From positions 43,167,695-43,231,694 of the forward strand of contig CM049316.1 in the NCBI GenBank assembly GCA_026874595.1: a DNA stretch of 64,000 nt, written 5' to 3'. This stretch comes from Sipunculus nudus. Its lineage: Eukaryota > Annelida > Sipuncula > Golfingiida > Sipunculidae. Positions 46,202-60,005 of this stretch are shown here, in pieces (position 1 is the first letter of the stretch; each line of letters starts with the position of its first letter). The notes under the pieces are model-generated. The model saw only the letters and a list, made by a program, of their open reading frames with translations. It was not told where the DNA came from and made no database searches. The position numbers were made by a program, and so were the translations under genes.

Positions 46202-48570
46202 CAGTGGCGGATCCAGAGGGGGAGCCTTGGGGGCTAAAACCCCGCCCTCCCCCCCCCCCTTTCAAGGATGGATACATTGTTATCATTTTTTATCATAGAG
46301 GATTTTCATTATATTATTTCAGTTGCCGTCATACAAATATCACCTTTTCAACTGAAATATAAACGTTGAAAACCCAAGGAATCGTTAGGAGAGGCGCATG
46401 TCTACACCAGGATCAGGCATATTTTTATTCCCCCGCCATTAAGTAAGAGGACTACTGAAATGGGCCGCGTCTGTCAGTCCCTCCGTTCTTTCGTCCATCT
46501 GTCCTTCAAAAACCGTCCGTCCGTCCCACACCATCACTGATGCCACACTTTCCTCGCCATGGTTAACATATGGCCGGGGACCATTGTGGCCCTAGGTCCT
46601 TTTGTATTTTTAAATAATTAATTGGGCATTTTCCAACATTGGTTATAGACGTTAAAAAAATCAGAATCTATCATCCGTGGCTCCCTCAAGCATTTCTTAT
46701 TGCAATGCTCCAGCTGTCCTTGGGCTTAGATACCTTGCTTGTGAACAAAATTAAGCGTTTAAATAAAAAGCAAGCCTTTTTCACCTCTCTTTATCCTAAA
46801 TCATTTTCTCTTTTTAACATAACGTCAAAACATTATTATTCAAATAAAAAATAATAAACAATGTCTGAATATACTTACATCAAAGCATTTGTTTTTCATG
46901 ATAGGCAGTGGAAATTTACTGCCTCGTCATAAATAACATGTATGGTGGACTGGGATTTTGGCTGTATATATCAGTTTGAATTCTCTATGGGGAATCTGTG
47001 TTGAAATTATTTGTCCTTGTCGCTCTTTAAAAGAATAAATGTACAAAACGGTACAAGAAACATGAGTAAACTGACAATGTTTTATACCTTTAGCATCCTT
47101 TTATGGAAGATTTATTATCGATTACAAATGTATAAATTACCAAATATGGAAATTTGGAAATGATAAAAAAGAAACAATGGAAATGATAATGCATAAATAT
47201 GCAAACGAAAGAAATGCATTTTATACTTCAGACGTATAAATAAAAGAGATCTGACGTTTGAACGTATAAAAGGAAGTTATAGACTAAAAAAGCAACTGCA
47301 CATATGGAAAAATAATTTTAGCTATACCAGTTAATCAAAATGAACGCTGGTGGGTAATATATTAAAAAGTAGTTAGAGAATGATATTCAATCACGAGTTA
47401 TTTGTTTGCCTTTTTCAATGATGCTTAATGAATTTTAATGTTTACATGTAGTTGTGTCTTTATTTTATGATTGATCAATTATTTGAGATTAAATAATGAA
47501 TGAAATGATTATATCTTCGGGCACTTGTGCTCACATCTCATGTTCATACCTATACGACAACTTAAAAAGAGATTATTAATATACCCAAGTCTTATTTTTA
47601 TTTTTAAATCGGTTGAAAGAAAAACAATAATTTCCAAATCATTTATACTTTTCCCATTCCTACTGCTTGCTCCAGAAGAGTCTTTATGTGCTGAGTAAAT
47701 GAATCCTCTGCGAAACAAGGTTTATCACGTAATTATCGACGTTGGTTGATTCGTCTGTTAGCAGCTGTACTCAAAAGTTATAGACGGACTAATGAGGAGA
47801 CCCAGAAAAAAATCCAAAATAATTTAGAGTTTACCTGGATCACAATAATATTTTTATTTAAAAGATGCTTAACTGTTGTGGAAAAAAGGCGATCGAGAGA
47901 CCGTCCTTATATTTTGGTCTTAGGGGAATCTTTAATTGAAAATAAATTCCCGAAAGAGGCGAGCAGACCGGGTATGCAAAATCGAGTTGATGAACTTGTC
48001 ACACATTCCTCATGAATAAATATAATCATCGCGCTACAAACTGTAAACACAAAAAAAATAAACATAATATAAATTGTCTGACTTCAATGTCTGCATTAAC
48101 GTGTTGTCTCAACTTTGTCCATGAGTTTCCAGTTGAAAACTATGGCTCGGTAATATAATAAATTGCACATCTGTTCCCATTTATACAAATTCACAATTTA
48201 CAAATTGTCTGATCGTATATGAAGTGGAAAAATTGAAAAGGTGTATTTTGATATCCATATCCGTGGATTCATGTTTTGTTAGATTATAGTGTGCAAATTA
48301 TTTAATGTTAACCTGAAATTAAGACTACATGTTTACAAGACATTAATGTGGTAATGGCTATCTAATACCTCTTTCTCTCATTCATAAAAAACAGTTGATT
48401 TTTTTTAATAAAATCATTATTCTGAAGATCAAGAATGAAAAAGGGCAGTTTTTCGTTTTCTAAAACGGCAAAGAATTATGTTTTTTATAGGTGTAAAGTG
48501 ACTTATATTTATTTAACTTATCAAACGTTTAACTTATTAGAAACCTTATGAACATCAAAAGTTTTCACTG

Positions 48571-48606
<36 letters not shown>

Positions 48607-48748
48607 TAATTTATGTATATAAATTGATAGATAGATAATAAGATAAATGTCTATGGCAAGTGTCTGCGCAATATATATATATATATATATATGGTTATGG
48701 AAAGTTTCTACTAGCCTCCCCCCTTGCAAAATCCTGGATCCGCCCCTG
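46202..48748. mobile_element. hAT-like non-autonomous element (copy 2)
   Basis: Same ends and CTAAC flanks as copy 1; 2547 bp, shorter through microsatellite and homopolymer length. It was copied with the 7.1 kb unit, not independently inserted. Confidence 0.55.
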
Positions 48749-49298
48749 CTAACACATAAATTTACATGTTTTCCCCGTTTTTCAACATTGCAGTGTTTAC
48801 AAGCACGTTCTTGATAAAAAAAATCCACAATCCTTTACGCAGGCGTTATAAGAACTTTTCATAACCAGGTTTGCCCTTAGATCTTTAACAGGAAGCCAGA
48901 AATCGCATTATTTGTTTTAAAAGTTTTGGTGAACGGACAGTCGAAATACTTTAGTCAGACAACAATTCAAGGAGGCCGAGGTGTTTCGGGGAGTTTTATC
49001 CGAAATGATCGATGAACCGGCCCTAAAATTTTTTCACCCTGAATATGGAAGTAAATTGTGCCCGAATGACCGCCGACTGCGAAAATGTATACAGGCATAA
49101 AGCGTATAATTTCTTTTTTTTTTGTATTTCTAAATAATCCATATAATATTATGTTATGTTTTATAATACTATAATATTATTAAATTTTATGTATAATAAT
49201 CCAAACAAATGTACCGACCTTTGATTTCAATTACTTCAACTTTCTTCTTGATTTTTTGCTCACCACTGAAACTGCTGTCCTCTTCTCAAACTGAAATA

Positions 49299-50353
49299 CA
49301 GTGAAACCTCGTTTTGTCGAACTGGTTAAGTCGAATTCCCGCATGTGTCGAAGTCGAACGTGGAGTTCCTGCAAAAAACCTTACTAATTTAACTCCGTTT
49401 GTGTCGAAGTCGGATGTGTCGAAAAACCTAATCTGATTTGTTGGTCCCCAGCTAGTATTTCTATCGCTTAACTCGAAGTCATGTTTGGATAACAGTTGTA
49501 CGAAGCCCGTCAATTATGATCCAGTCATAATTAATTAATACCGACAAGACTCTTACTCCTCAAGCGCGATCACTCTGTCGCTCGACTCGATGTCATGCCG
49601 CTTTAATGTTTGGACAACAACTGTGCACGGTCCAACGATCATACCTGCGGCCGCGATGACCAGTTACACAATTAATACCGCCAAGGATCTTACTCATCAA
49701 GGGCGATGGCTTACATACCAACCACGCCCATTGCACCACCACCAACCATAGAAAGGCCCGCGAGATGTGGCGCATGCTGCGGCAGCAGCTACAGTCGTCA
49801 GAAACCGCGGATGACTGCTTCAGATTACTGTCGGGAATTCTCTTGTTAAGCAAGGACTGTTACTGCATTTTTAAGATCTTGCATTTTTTTATCTAAGAAA
49901 TTATCTGAGTCAACCATTTGATGATTTATGTGCTTTTATACACGTACATGTGTGTGCTCTTATTACATTTTCTTGATTTACGAAATCCTAACGCTCCCGA
50001 GGCAGCGGAGTTTTGCGCTTCTGAAGAAGCTAATGATTTTGATACGATATAGGTAGTAGGCCTATAGGTAAAGCGCTGTGTAAAGAGCATATACCTAATC
50101 CTATATTTGGTGATACTTATGTGTTTTTTTATTATTAATAAAATATATATATATATATATATAAATTGTGTTGTTCTTTCACGCAGACATTTATGAGAAC
50201 TCTATAATATAGGCCCCATACATGTGCAGTATCAATCGATAATAATCAAGGTTGAAGAATGTTATATATAATAAACATCGGTTGTCTCGAACTCCGGTTG
50301 TGTCGAAGTAAATTCACCGGTCCCTTCGACTTCGACACAACGGGGTTTTACTG
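49299..50353. mobile_element. pogo/Tigger-like element (copy 2)
   Basis: 1055 bp, nearly identical to 42206-43260, with the same TA flanks. Confidence 0.8.
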
Positions 50354-51019
50354 TATATGGAACTAGTAAAACCTGACTTGTGACACAGAGCCTTCAGTAG
50401 CCTTCAGACCTGAGCCGGACTGGGCGATGACAGTTTCTTACACAAGGCTGATAGCTTGTCACGTTATTGTGTGTAAGCTGAATGCCTTTTGTCATGTAAT
50501 TAGAAGAGGATCCCACCAGATTTAAAATCAATATGTTGATTGCTGGTCAGGGACTAATACAGCTTCGTTCCTTTACACAAGAACCTTTCCTCTAAGACAA
50601 TGCTGGTCAGGGAATAGCCCTTGTAAACACACCACCTGACACACATGGATTCCGACAACTTTGGTGCAAAAACAATAGGCGCTTTTACCCCCTTATCCAT
50701 ACATCGTTCCTTTTCAAATCGCAGCATTGTTCTCGGAACCTTATTCAATCCACCTAACGGTTAATAAGCAAACGTATCGAATAACCTGTAACAAAGGATC
50801 AAGGAATAACCACAAAACATAATAACTTCTCATTTGGTATGAACCAGCCCATTTCATTTTAATCAGACATTCTTACCTGAGTAGTGCATGTTGCACGGAA
50901 TTATGTAGTCGTAAAATGTCTGACGAAACTTGATTCCTCTTTATTCATATAATTATAAATCGCCGGTATATAAAATAGAGCACTATAAAAGTTGTTTATT
51001 GCAGGAAACCTGTAGATTA

Positions 51020-51095
<76 letters not shown>

Positions 51096-52040
51096 TGGAG
51101 AATTTAGATGAAAGGCAGGTGAATAGCGACTTTAAGACCAAAGCAGAGCATTTTGCTGAAGAAAAATTATGATAAGGGATGATCGAAATATTTAAACCGT
51201 TTATTCATGAAGGTAGGTTATCTAAAAGTAATCTGAGCTATAGTTATAGCTAATAAATACAGTATTTATATTTAGTATATTTACATTTATGATGGTCAAA
51301 TACATGTTCCATAAAACAACACACCGTTTCAATAAAAACAAAAGCTAAAAGAAATTGTACAAAAAAGCATGTTTCTATAAGAAGCTCATATTTGTTTGTA
51401 TTTTGTAAATAATAAAGTACCCACAATGTATGCATGCAGACCTAAACATTTCTATTTGAGTGACTTAACAGTTATGGCTTCGAATCCGCCGTTCAGGTAG
51501 AATGTTTCAGTTTCTTTAGGCTTTGACATCTTCCTTACGGATATGAATAATTAAATATTGAATTTATATTTTATAATTTTTCTTCAACTCGCCTTATCTT
51601 AGGGGATATACAGACTTGATTGATTTTAAATTAATTATATTGTATTACCGTTCGGTTAAACACAGTATACATGGTCTTTGTTTTATAATTGCAATAGTTA
51701 GCACTCTTAACGTCTACTGTCCCTTTAACGTTGCTTTGCTTTATGTCAATTTAGCTTCGAATGGTTCATACACGTGTGAAATTTTATATCGAGATCTCGA
51801 GATAAATATTTTTTTCTGTGTCCTAAATCAGCCACCATAGTATCTGGTCTTGAAATCACTTTCTGTACATCCTATGTAGTATTTCATGTCATTGTTTGTT
51901 CTAACTGTTGCTTCATAGACTATGCATCTCAGCTGACACTGACCATTCATAGGGCATTCATCTTGTTTTTACGGCAGTTTCATTGTTTGTGAGGTTCATT
52001 TGCAGCTTTGTTAGTATTTAGGATTTTCATGTTATGTTTG

Positions 52041-52071
<31 letters not shown>

Positions 52072-52787
52072 TCGTATGTGTGATTTATGTACAAAGATCT
52101 GGTCAAACAAAATAAAACCTGTCGATCGGTAGGAACAGACATTAATGACGAATTGTCATTAAGAGTTCATTAAAGTGTAAAGTTACTGCATATCTTTATA
52201 TTATATTAATTGGATACCATTCTCAAATTTAAAAATCAGTTTGATTCAATGAATTTTTATGTATAATTTGAAAACGGAACATATGATCATCATGGTGGAT
52301 AACTCCAGGGAGCGAAATCAAGAAATTCTGCCATCAGACTGGCGGTCTCAGAATTTCTTCTTTTTTTTTGCGAGACCTCCAGATATTGACCAAACCCCTC
52401 AGTTTTATGATGATATAACAAGATCTGTTTTACAACAGGTGTAATCTTCATAAGCTTGGGTTATTGTGTTCAAGGAAATGAAAGGACTGCAGAAGATCTA
52501 AAACTTTAGCTTGGTATTTTATTCGTTGATATTTTCTTTTATTCCTAAGTAGTCGGTCTCCTTATTTTGACCAACTTTAACTTTAGGCCAAAGAGCCCTA
52601 AAATGCGGTAAACAAGGGAATTATTTTTTTAATATTTATAATGACTTTATGGCAATATCTTATGGAACCTTTAAATAGAAATTCAGAACATTTATGAAAC
52701 GATTCAAGTCATACAATTTAAAATGAGGCCAAAGGAGGCCGAAGTCTTTCAAGAAAACAACTCACTGGAACATTGTGAACATAAACA

Positions 52788-52824
52788 GGGCCTAATGAAG
52801 AACTACTTCTGGTACATTAGGCCC
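52788..52824. other. Perfect 10 bp stem hairpin (copy 3)
   Basis: Identical to the hairpin at 38571-38607. Confidence 0.7.
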
Positions 52825-53302
52825 GCGTAGGCGAATACGAGTTCAGCGAGATCAAACACATGACACTTACCAGTTAGCCCTCACTAATTTTATAATCTTA
52901 AAACGAAATTCAAAAATAACAGCATGGATTCATGTACAGTTTTACCGGCATAGGCACCTTACATGTCCTTTAAAGTATTATAAACTGACAAAGATAATCA
53001 ACAGAAAATATCACGTGACAAAGAATCGTAGGGGAAACATTAATGGAGCCTAATCACCTATTTGACCTTTAAAAACAAAAGGTCATCCCTTGATGCTTTT
53101 ATAAAAATACCCCAGAAAACGTAGCTATCACCGCAAACACGCTGCTTGTTTGTTTATATTAACTTGTTTATAATATGTGTGGGCCTGCCAAAATATCACA
53201 AACTCAACAAATGCATGTGGTGGATGTCAGATCAGCCAGAGCTTTGCAATTTTTTTTTTTTTGAATTAGTGACGTTCAACCTCCGCATATATGCATCCTA
53301 AC

Positions 53303-55671
53303 CAGTGGCGGATCCAGAGGGGGAGCCTTGGGGGCTAAAACCCCGCCCTCCCCCCCCCCCTTTCAAGGATGGATACATTGTTATCATTTTTTATCATAGA
53401 GGATTTTCATTATATTATTTCAGTTGCCGTCATACAAATATCACCTTTTCAACTGAAATATAAACGTTGAAAACCCAAGGAATCGTTAGGAGAGGCGCAT
53501 GTCTACACCAGGATCAGGCATATTTTTATTCCCCCGCCATTAAGTAAGAGGACTACTGAAATGGGCCGCGTCTGTCAGTCCCTCCGTTCTTTCGTCCATC
53601 TGTCCTTCAAAAACCGTCCGTCCGTCCCACACCATCACTGATGCCACACTTTCCTCGCCATGGTTAACATATGGCCGGGGACCATTGTGGCCCTAGGTCC
53701 TTTTGTATTTTTAAATAATTAATTGGGCATTTTCCAACATTGGTTATAGACGTTAAAAAAATCAGAATCTATCATCCGTGGCTCCCTCAAGCATTTCTTA
53801 TTGCAATGCTCCAGCTGTCCTTGGGCTTAGATACCTTGCTTGTGAACAAAATTAAGCGTTTAAATAAAAAGCAAGCCTTTTTCACCTCTCTTTATCCTAA
53901 ATCATTTTCTCTTTTTAACATAACGTCAAAACATTATTATTCAAATAAAAAATAATAAACAATGTCTGAATATACTTACATCAAAGCATTTGTTTTTCAT
54001 GATAGGCAGTGGAAATTTACTGCCTCGTCATAAATAACATGTATGGTGGACTGGGATTTTGGCTGTATATATCAGTTTGAATTCTCTATGGGGAATCTGT
54101 GTTGAAATTATTTGTCCTTGTCGCTCTTTAAAAGAATAAATGTACAAAACGGTACAAGAAACATGAGTAAACTGACAATGTTTTATACCTTTAGCATCCT
54201 TTTATGGAAGATTTATTATCGATTACAAATGTATAAATTACCAAATATGGAAATTTGGAAATGATAAAAAAGAAACAATGGAAATGATAATGCATAAATA
54301 TGCAAACGAAAGAAATGCATTTTATACTTCAGACGTATAAATAAAAGAGATCTGACGTTTGAACGTATAAAAGGAAGTTATAGACTAAAAAAGCAACTGC
54401 ACATATGGAAAAATAATTTAAGCTATACCAGTTAATCAAAATGAACGCTGGTGGGTAATATATTAAAAAGTAGTTAGAGAATGATATTCAATCACGAGTT
54501 ATTTGTTTGCCTTTTTCAATGATGCTTAATGAATTTTAATGTTTACATGTAGTTGTGTCTTTATTTTATGATTGATCAATTATTTGAGATTAAATAATGA
54601 ATGAAATGATTATATCTTCGGGCACTTGTGCTCACATCTCATGTTCATACCTATACGACAACTTAAAAAGAGATTATTAATATACCCAAGTCTTATTTTT
54701 ATTTTTAAATCGGTTGAAAGAAAAACAATAATTTCCAAATCATTTATACTTTTCCCATTCCTACTGCTTGCTCCAGAAGAGTCTTTATGTGCTGAGTAAA
54801 TGAATCCTCTGCGAAACAAGGTTTATCACGTAATTATCGACGTTGGTTGATTCGTCTGTTAGCAGCTGTACTCAAAAGTTATAGACGGACTAATGAGGAG
54901 ACCCAGAAAAAAATCCAAAATAATTTAGAGTTTACCTGGATCACAATAATATTTTTATTTAAAAGATGCTTAACTGTTGTGGAAAAAAGGCGATCGAGAG
55001 ACCGTCCTTATATTTTGGTCTTAGGGGAATCTTTAATTGAAAATAAATTCCCGAAAGAGGCGAGCAGACCGGGTATGCAAAATCGAGTTGATGAACTTGT
55101 CACACATTCCTCATGAATAAATATAATCATCGCGCTACAAACTGTAAACACAAAAAAAATAAACATAATATAAATTGTCTGACTTCAATGTCTGCATTAA
55201 CGTGTTGTCTCAACTTTGTCCATGAGTTTCCAGTTGAAAACTATGGCTCGGTAATATAATAAATTGCACATCTGTTCCCATTTATACAAATTCACAATTT
55301 ACAAATTGTCTGATCGTATATGAAGTGGAAAAATTGAAAAGGTGTATTTTGATATCCATATCCGTGGATTCATGTTTTGTTAGATTATAGTGTGCAAATT
55401 ATTTAATGTTAACCTGAAATTAAGACTACATGTTTACAAGACATTAATGTGGTAATGGCTATCTAATACCTCTTTCTCTCATTCATAAAAAACAGTTGAT
55501 TTTTTTTAATAAAATCATTATTCTGAAGATCAAGAATGAAAAAGGGCAGTTTTTCGTTTTCTAAAACGGCAAAGAATTATGTTTTTTATAGGTGTAAAGT
55601 GACTTATATTTATTTAACTTATCAAACGTTTAACTTATTAGAAACCTTATGAACATCAAAAGTTTTCACTG

Positions 55672-55707
<36 letters not shown>

Positions 55708-55849
55708 TAATTTATGTATATAAATTGATAGATAGATAATAAGATAAATGTCTATGGCAAGTGTCTGCGCAATATATATATATATATATATATGGTTATG
55801 GAAAGTTTCTACTAGCCTCCCCCCTTGCAAAATCCTGGATCCGCCCCTG
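53303..55849. mobile_element. hAT-like non-autonomous element (copy 3)
   Basis: Same ends and CTAAC flanks; 2547 bp, almost identical to copy 2. Confidence 0.55.
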
Positions 55850-56401
55850 CTAACACATAAATTTACATGTTTTCCCCGTTTTTCAACATTGCAGTGTTTA
55901 CAAGCACGTTCTTGATAAAAAAAAATCCACAATCCTTTACGCAGGCGTTATAAGAACTTTTCATAACCAGGTTTGCCCTTAGATCTTTAACAGGAAGCCA
56001 GAAATCGCATTATTTGTTTTAAAAGTTTTGGTGAACGGACAGTCGAAATACTTTAGTCAGACAACAATTCAAGGAGGCCGAGGTGTTTCGGGGAGTTTTA
56101 TCCGAAATGATCGATGAACCGGCCCTAAAATTTTTTTCACCCTGAATATGGAAGTAAATTGTGCCCGAATGACCGCCGACTGCGAAAATGTATACAGGCA
56201 TAAAGCGTATAATTTCTTTTTTTTTTGTATTTCCAAATAATCCATATAATATTATGTTATGTTTTATAATACTATAATATTATTAAATTTTATGTATAAT
56301 AATCCAAACAAATGTACCGACCTTTGATTTCAATTACTTCAACTTTCTTCTTGATTTTTTGCTCACCACTGAAACTGCTGTCCTCTTCTCAAACTGAAAT
56401 A

Positions 56402-57459
56402 CAGTGAAACCTCGTTGTGTCGAACTGGTTAAGTCGAATTCCCGCATGTGTCGAAGTCGAACGTGGAGTTCCTGCAAAAAAACCTTACTAATTTAACTCC
56501 GTTTGTGTCGAAGTCGGATGTGTCGAAAAACTTAATGTGATTTGTTGGTCCCCAGCTAGTATTTCTATCGCTTAACTCGAAGTCATGTTTGGATAACAGT
56601 TGTACGAAGCCCGTCAATTATGATCCAGTCATAATTAATTAATACCGACAAGACTCTTACTCCTCAAACGCGATCGCTCTGTCGCTCGACTCGATGTCAT
56701 GCCGCTTTAATGTTTGGACAACAACTGTGCACGGTCCAACGATCATACCTGCGGCCGCGATGACCAGTTACACAATTAATACCGCCAAGGATCTTACTCA
56801 TCAAGGGCGATGGCTTACATACCAACCACGCCCATTGCACCACCACCAACCACAGAAAGGCCCGCGAGATGTGGCGCATGCTGCGGCAGCAGCTACAGTC
56901 GTCAGAAACCGCGGATGACTACTTCAGATTACTTTCGGGAATTCTCTTGTTAAGCAAGGACTGTTACTGCATTTTTAAGATCTTGCATTTTTTTATCTAA
57001 AAAATTATCTGAGTCAACCATTTGATGATTTATGTGCTTTTATACACGTACATGTGTGTGCTCTTATTACATTTTCTTGATTTACGTAATCCTTACGCTC
57101 CCGAGGCAGCGGAGTCTTGCGCTTCTGAAGAAGCTAATGATTATGATACGATATAGGTAGTAGGCCTATAGGTAAAGCGCTGTGTAAAGAGCATATACCT
57201 AATCCTATATTTGGTGATACTTATGTGCTTTTTTATTATTAATAAAATATATATATATATATATATATAAATTGTGTTGTTCTTTCACGCAGACATTTAT
57301 GAGAACTCTATAATATAGGCCCCATACATGTGCAGTATCAATCGATAATAATCAAGGCTGAAGAATGTTATATATAATAAACATCGGTTGTCTCGAACTC
57401 CGGTTGTGTCGAAGTAAATTCACCGGTCCCTTCGACTTCGAAACAACGAGGTTTTACTG
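56402..57459. mobile_element. pogo/Tigger-like element (copy 3)
   Basis: 1058 bp with TA flanks. It differs from copies 1 and 2 at many sites. Its two ends match each other better than in those copies (CAGTGAAACCTCGTTGTGTC and, inverted, CAGTAAAACCTCGTTGTTTC), so it may be closer to the original element. Confidence 0.8.
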
Positions 57460-58128
57460 TATATGGAACTAGTAAAACCTGACTTGTGACACAGAGCCTT
57501 CAGTAGCCTTCAGACCTGAGCCGGACTGGGCGATGACAGTTTCTTACACAAGGTTGATAGCTTGTCACGTTATTGTGTGTAAGCTGAATGCCTTTTGTCA
57601 AGTAATTAGAAGAGGATCCCACCAGATTTAAAATCAATATGTTGATTGCTGGTCAGGGACTAATACAGCTTCGTTCCTTTACACAAGAACCTTTCCTCTA
57701 AGACAATGCTGGTCAGGGAATAGCCCTTGTAAACACAACACCTGACACACATGGATTCCGACAACTTTGGTGCAAAAACAATATGCGCTTTTACCCCCTT
57801 AAGCATACATCGTTCCTTTTCAAATCGCAGCATTGTTCTCGGAACCTTATTCAATCCACCTAACGGTTAATAAGCAAACGTATCGAATAACCTGTAACAA
57901 AGGATCAAGGAATAACCACAAAACATAATAACTTCTCATTTGGTATGAACCAGCCCATTTCATTTTAATCAGACATTCTTACCTGAGGAGTGCATGTTGC
58001 ACGGAATTATGTAGTCGTAAAATGTCTGACGAAACTTGATTCCTCTTTATTCATATAATTATAAATCGCCTGTATATAAAATAGAGCACTATAAAAGTTG
58101 TTTATTGCAGGAAACCTGTAGATTAATT

Positions 58129-58225
<97 letters not shown>

Positions 58226-58234
58226 GAGAATTTA

Positions 58235-58575
58235 CTTTCGTACAAACTTTCTCAGGAAGCCATATGGGCGGTTCTCAATGTGGGGTGTAATTATTTAATT
58301 TTCTTCGGCCCATGTGTCTGTGTACAATCGTTCATATTTGACTGCAAATTTGTGAATATTAACTGCTGTAATGTATGTATTGGTTATAGCCAAATCAAAT
58401 GTTATGCAAGCCGTGAGGTTTTCGAAGCTTGTGTCACATGGCAGGCGAGAAGGCTTGCTCACCACGATTGGCCCATAGCAAAGTTAAGCTCCTGGCTTGC
58501 ATTCCATTTCATTGGGTTATAACTGATTTGTCCCACATGCCCCGCCTCTTAGGTCGAAGGTCACGCCTGTCATTT
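58235..58575. other. Right flank of the triplication; frame of unknown status
   Basis: A frame runs from the ATG at 58223 to 58522 (99 codons, Cys-rich middle: IFDCKFVNINCCNVCIGYSQ). It begins inside the simple repeat at the unit end and resembles no family I know. It is probably chance, although the GC content is higher than in the surroundings. Confidence 0.15.
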
Positions 58576-58579
58576 GTAA

Positions 58580-60005
58580 GCTCATCAGACTGAAGGTCAT
58601 CTGAGTTATAGCGATTACCCTTTGTCCGGTGTCCGCCCGGTTGTCCGGCCGTCCGTCCATTAACAGGGCATAAATCGTAACCGTTAGACCTAGAAATTTT
58701 TAACTGTACAGGGAGGTCCTGGGCAAATCTCCTTGGAAACCCGAAATTAGGTCACGGTGACCTATATTTTGTGACCTACCGGCCGAAAACATGATTTCGG
58801 GCACCCAGTCAGACGGGGCACAAATTGTATCCATTAGTCCTAGAAACCTCTAACCTAATGTTTTGGGAGATCCTGGGCAAATGTCCTTGGAAATCTGACC
58901 CTAGGTCACTGTGACCTATATTCTGCGATCTGAAAGGAAAAGATGTCATATCAGCACCCTGAATGTAAGATGGAGAAAAAATCGTAACAGTGAGGCCTAG
59001 AATCTTCCAACACAATATCCTGGGAGTTTCTGGGCAAATCTCCTTGGTAAATCTGAAATGAGGTCATAGGGACCTATATTATATGACCTTCAGGCCGGAA
59101 ACAAAGTTTTATAGCATGAGACAGTCAGACAGGGCACACTTGAACCGATAAGGCCTAGGATCCTAGAACCTGACATTTAGGGAGTTGCTAGGCACACTTT
59201 GTATTTGTTTAGCCTAGAATCTTCTAAACAACATTCTGAGACGTCCATGGCAAAACCGAAATTAGGTCACCTTGACCTATATTTTGCGAGTCGTATATGC
59301 ACGCAGATAGTCTGTCAGGGCACAAATTTTATCTGTTAGGCCTAGAATCTTCTAATGTTACATGCTGAGACGGCCTTGGCCAGTGTCCTTGGAAAACTGA
59401 AATTAGGTCACCATGACCTATATTTTGCAACCTATCAGAAAACATGTCATATAAGCATCCAGACAGTCAGACAGGGCAAAAATTGTATCCATTAGGCCTG
59501 GAATATTTTAACATAAAATTCAGGAAGTTCCAAGTTAAGTGTCATTGGAAACCTGAAACTAGGTCATGGTGACCTATATTGTGTGACCTATGGGCTGAAA
59601 AATTGTTTTGCGCACCCAGACAGAGAAGGCACAAATTGTATCCATTAGTCCTAGACTCTTCTAACATGACATTCAGGGAAATCCTTGGCAATTCTCCTTG
59701 GAAACCTGAAACTGGATCATGGTGACCTATATTCTGCTAGCTATTGACCAGAAACATGATTTTGAGCATCAAGACATACAGGGTAAAAACTGTATCTATT
59801 TTCCTTTGAACCATCTATTTTGAAATCCAGAGGGATCCTGGGCAGGTCTCCTATGAATCCTGAAATTTTTATTTCTGTCCATTTTTCAACATTGTAACTT
59901 TACCCATAGGCTATTCTCACAGACAATATATAACATTAATAAAAAAATCATGAGCACCCAGTTAAAATTAGCTGAGCGTCATGGTCCAAGGACCACTTGT
60001 TTTGG
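58580..60005 (+). repeat. Mollusc-type dispersed repeat with ~9 ERE-bearing tandem units
   Basis: Head AGCTCATCAGACTGAAGGTCATCTGAGTTATAGCGA and TCCG motifs (58580-58655), then tandem units on the pattern 'acagggcacaaattgtatccattaggcctagaat..tctaac...gg.aagtcct.ggcaa.tctccttggaaa.ctgaaattaggtcac.gtgacctatattttg'. Units start near 58664, 58810, 58972, 59127, 59193 (short), 59313, 59470, 59625 and 59771. The copy closes with 'agctgagcgtcatggtccaaggaccacttgttt'. Five units hold a perfect AGGTCAnnnTGACCT. Non-coding. Confidence 0.9.
58749..58763. promoter_or_regulatory. Perfect IR3 nuclear-receptor (ERE-type) palindrome
   Basis: AGGTCA-CGG-TGACCT, the consensus estrogen-response-element geometry. 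One of five perfect copies; the others are at 58903-58917, 59264-59278, 59405-59419 and 59561-59575. Near matches lie at 59061-59075 (one mismatch) and 59714-59728. Binding is not shown by sequence alone. Confidence 0.6.

Larger units (their letters stand above)
44011..51113 (+). repeat. 7.1 kb tandem unit, copy 2 (chimeric)
   Basis: 7103 bp. From its start to about 48909 it shares diagnostic bases with copy 3 against copy 1, for example the CAGGGAG variant near 45204, CACTAATTTTAT near 45779 and the CGCATTATTT variant at 48905. From about 49029 onward it shares them with copy 1 against copy 3. One private change (aataattttagc, near 47320) was noted. Its contents are the same as copy 1. Confidence 0.95.
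51114..58234 (+). repeat. 7.1 kb tandem unit, copy 3
   Basis: 7121 bp. The left 4.9 kb matches copy 2 almost perfectly; the right 2.1 kb is the most diverged of the three copies. The shared sequence ends at 'gatggagaattta', after which unique right-flank DNA begins. Copies 1 and 2 instead continue with a 7-8 bp filler into the next unit. Confidence 0.95.

Noticed and set aside
57660-57854. 64-codon minus-strand frame kept in three units
   Set aside because: No family match; preservation is expected from the low divergence of the copies.
58664-59800. CRISPR-like array
   Set aside because: The units are long, degenerate and contiguous without unique spacers, in an animal genome.
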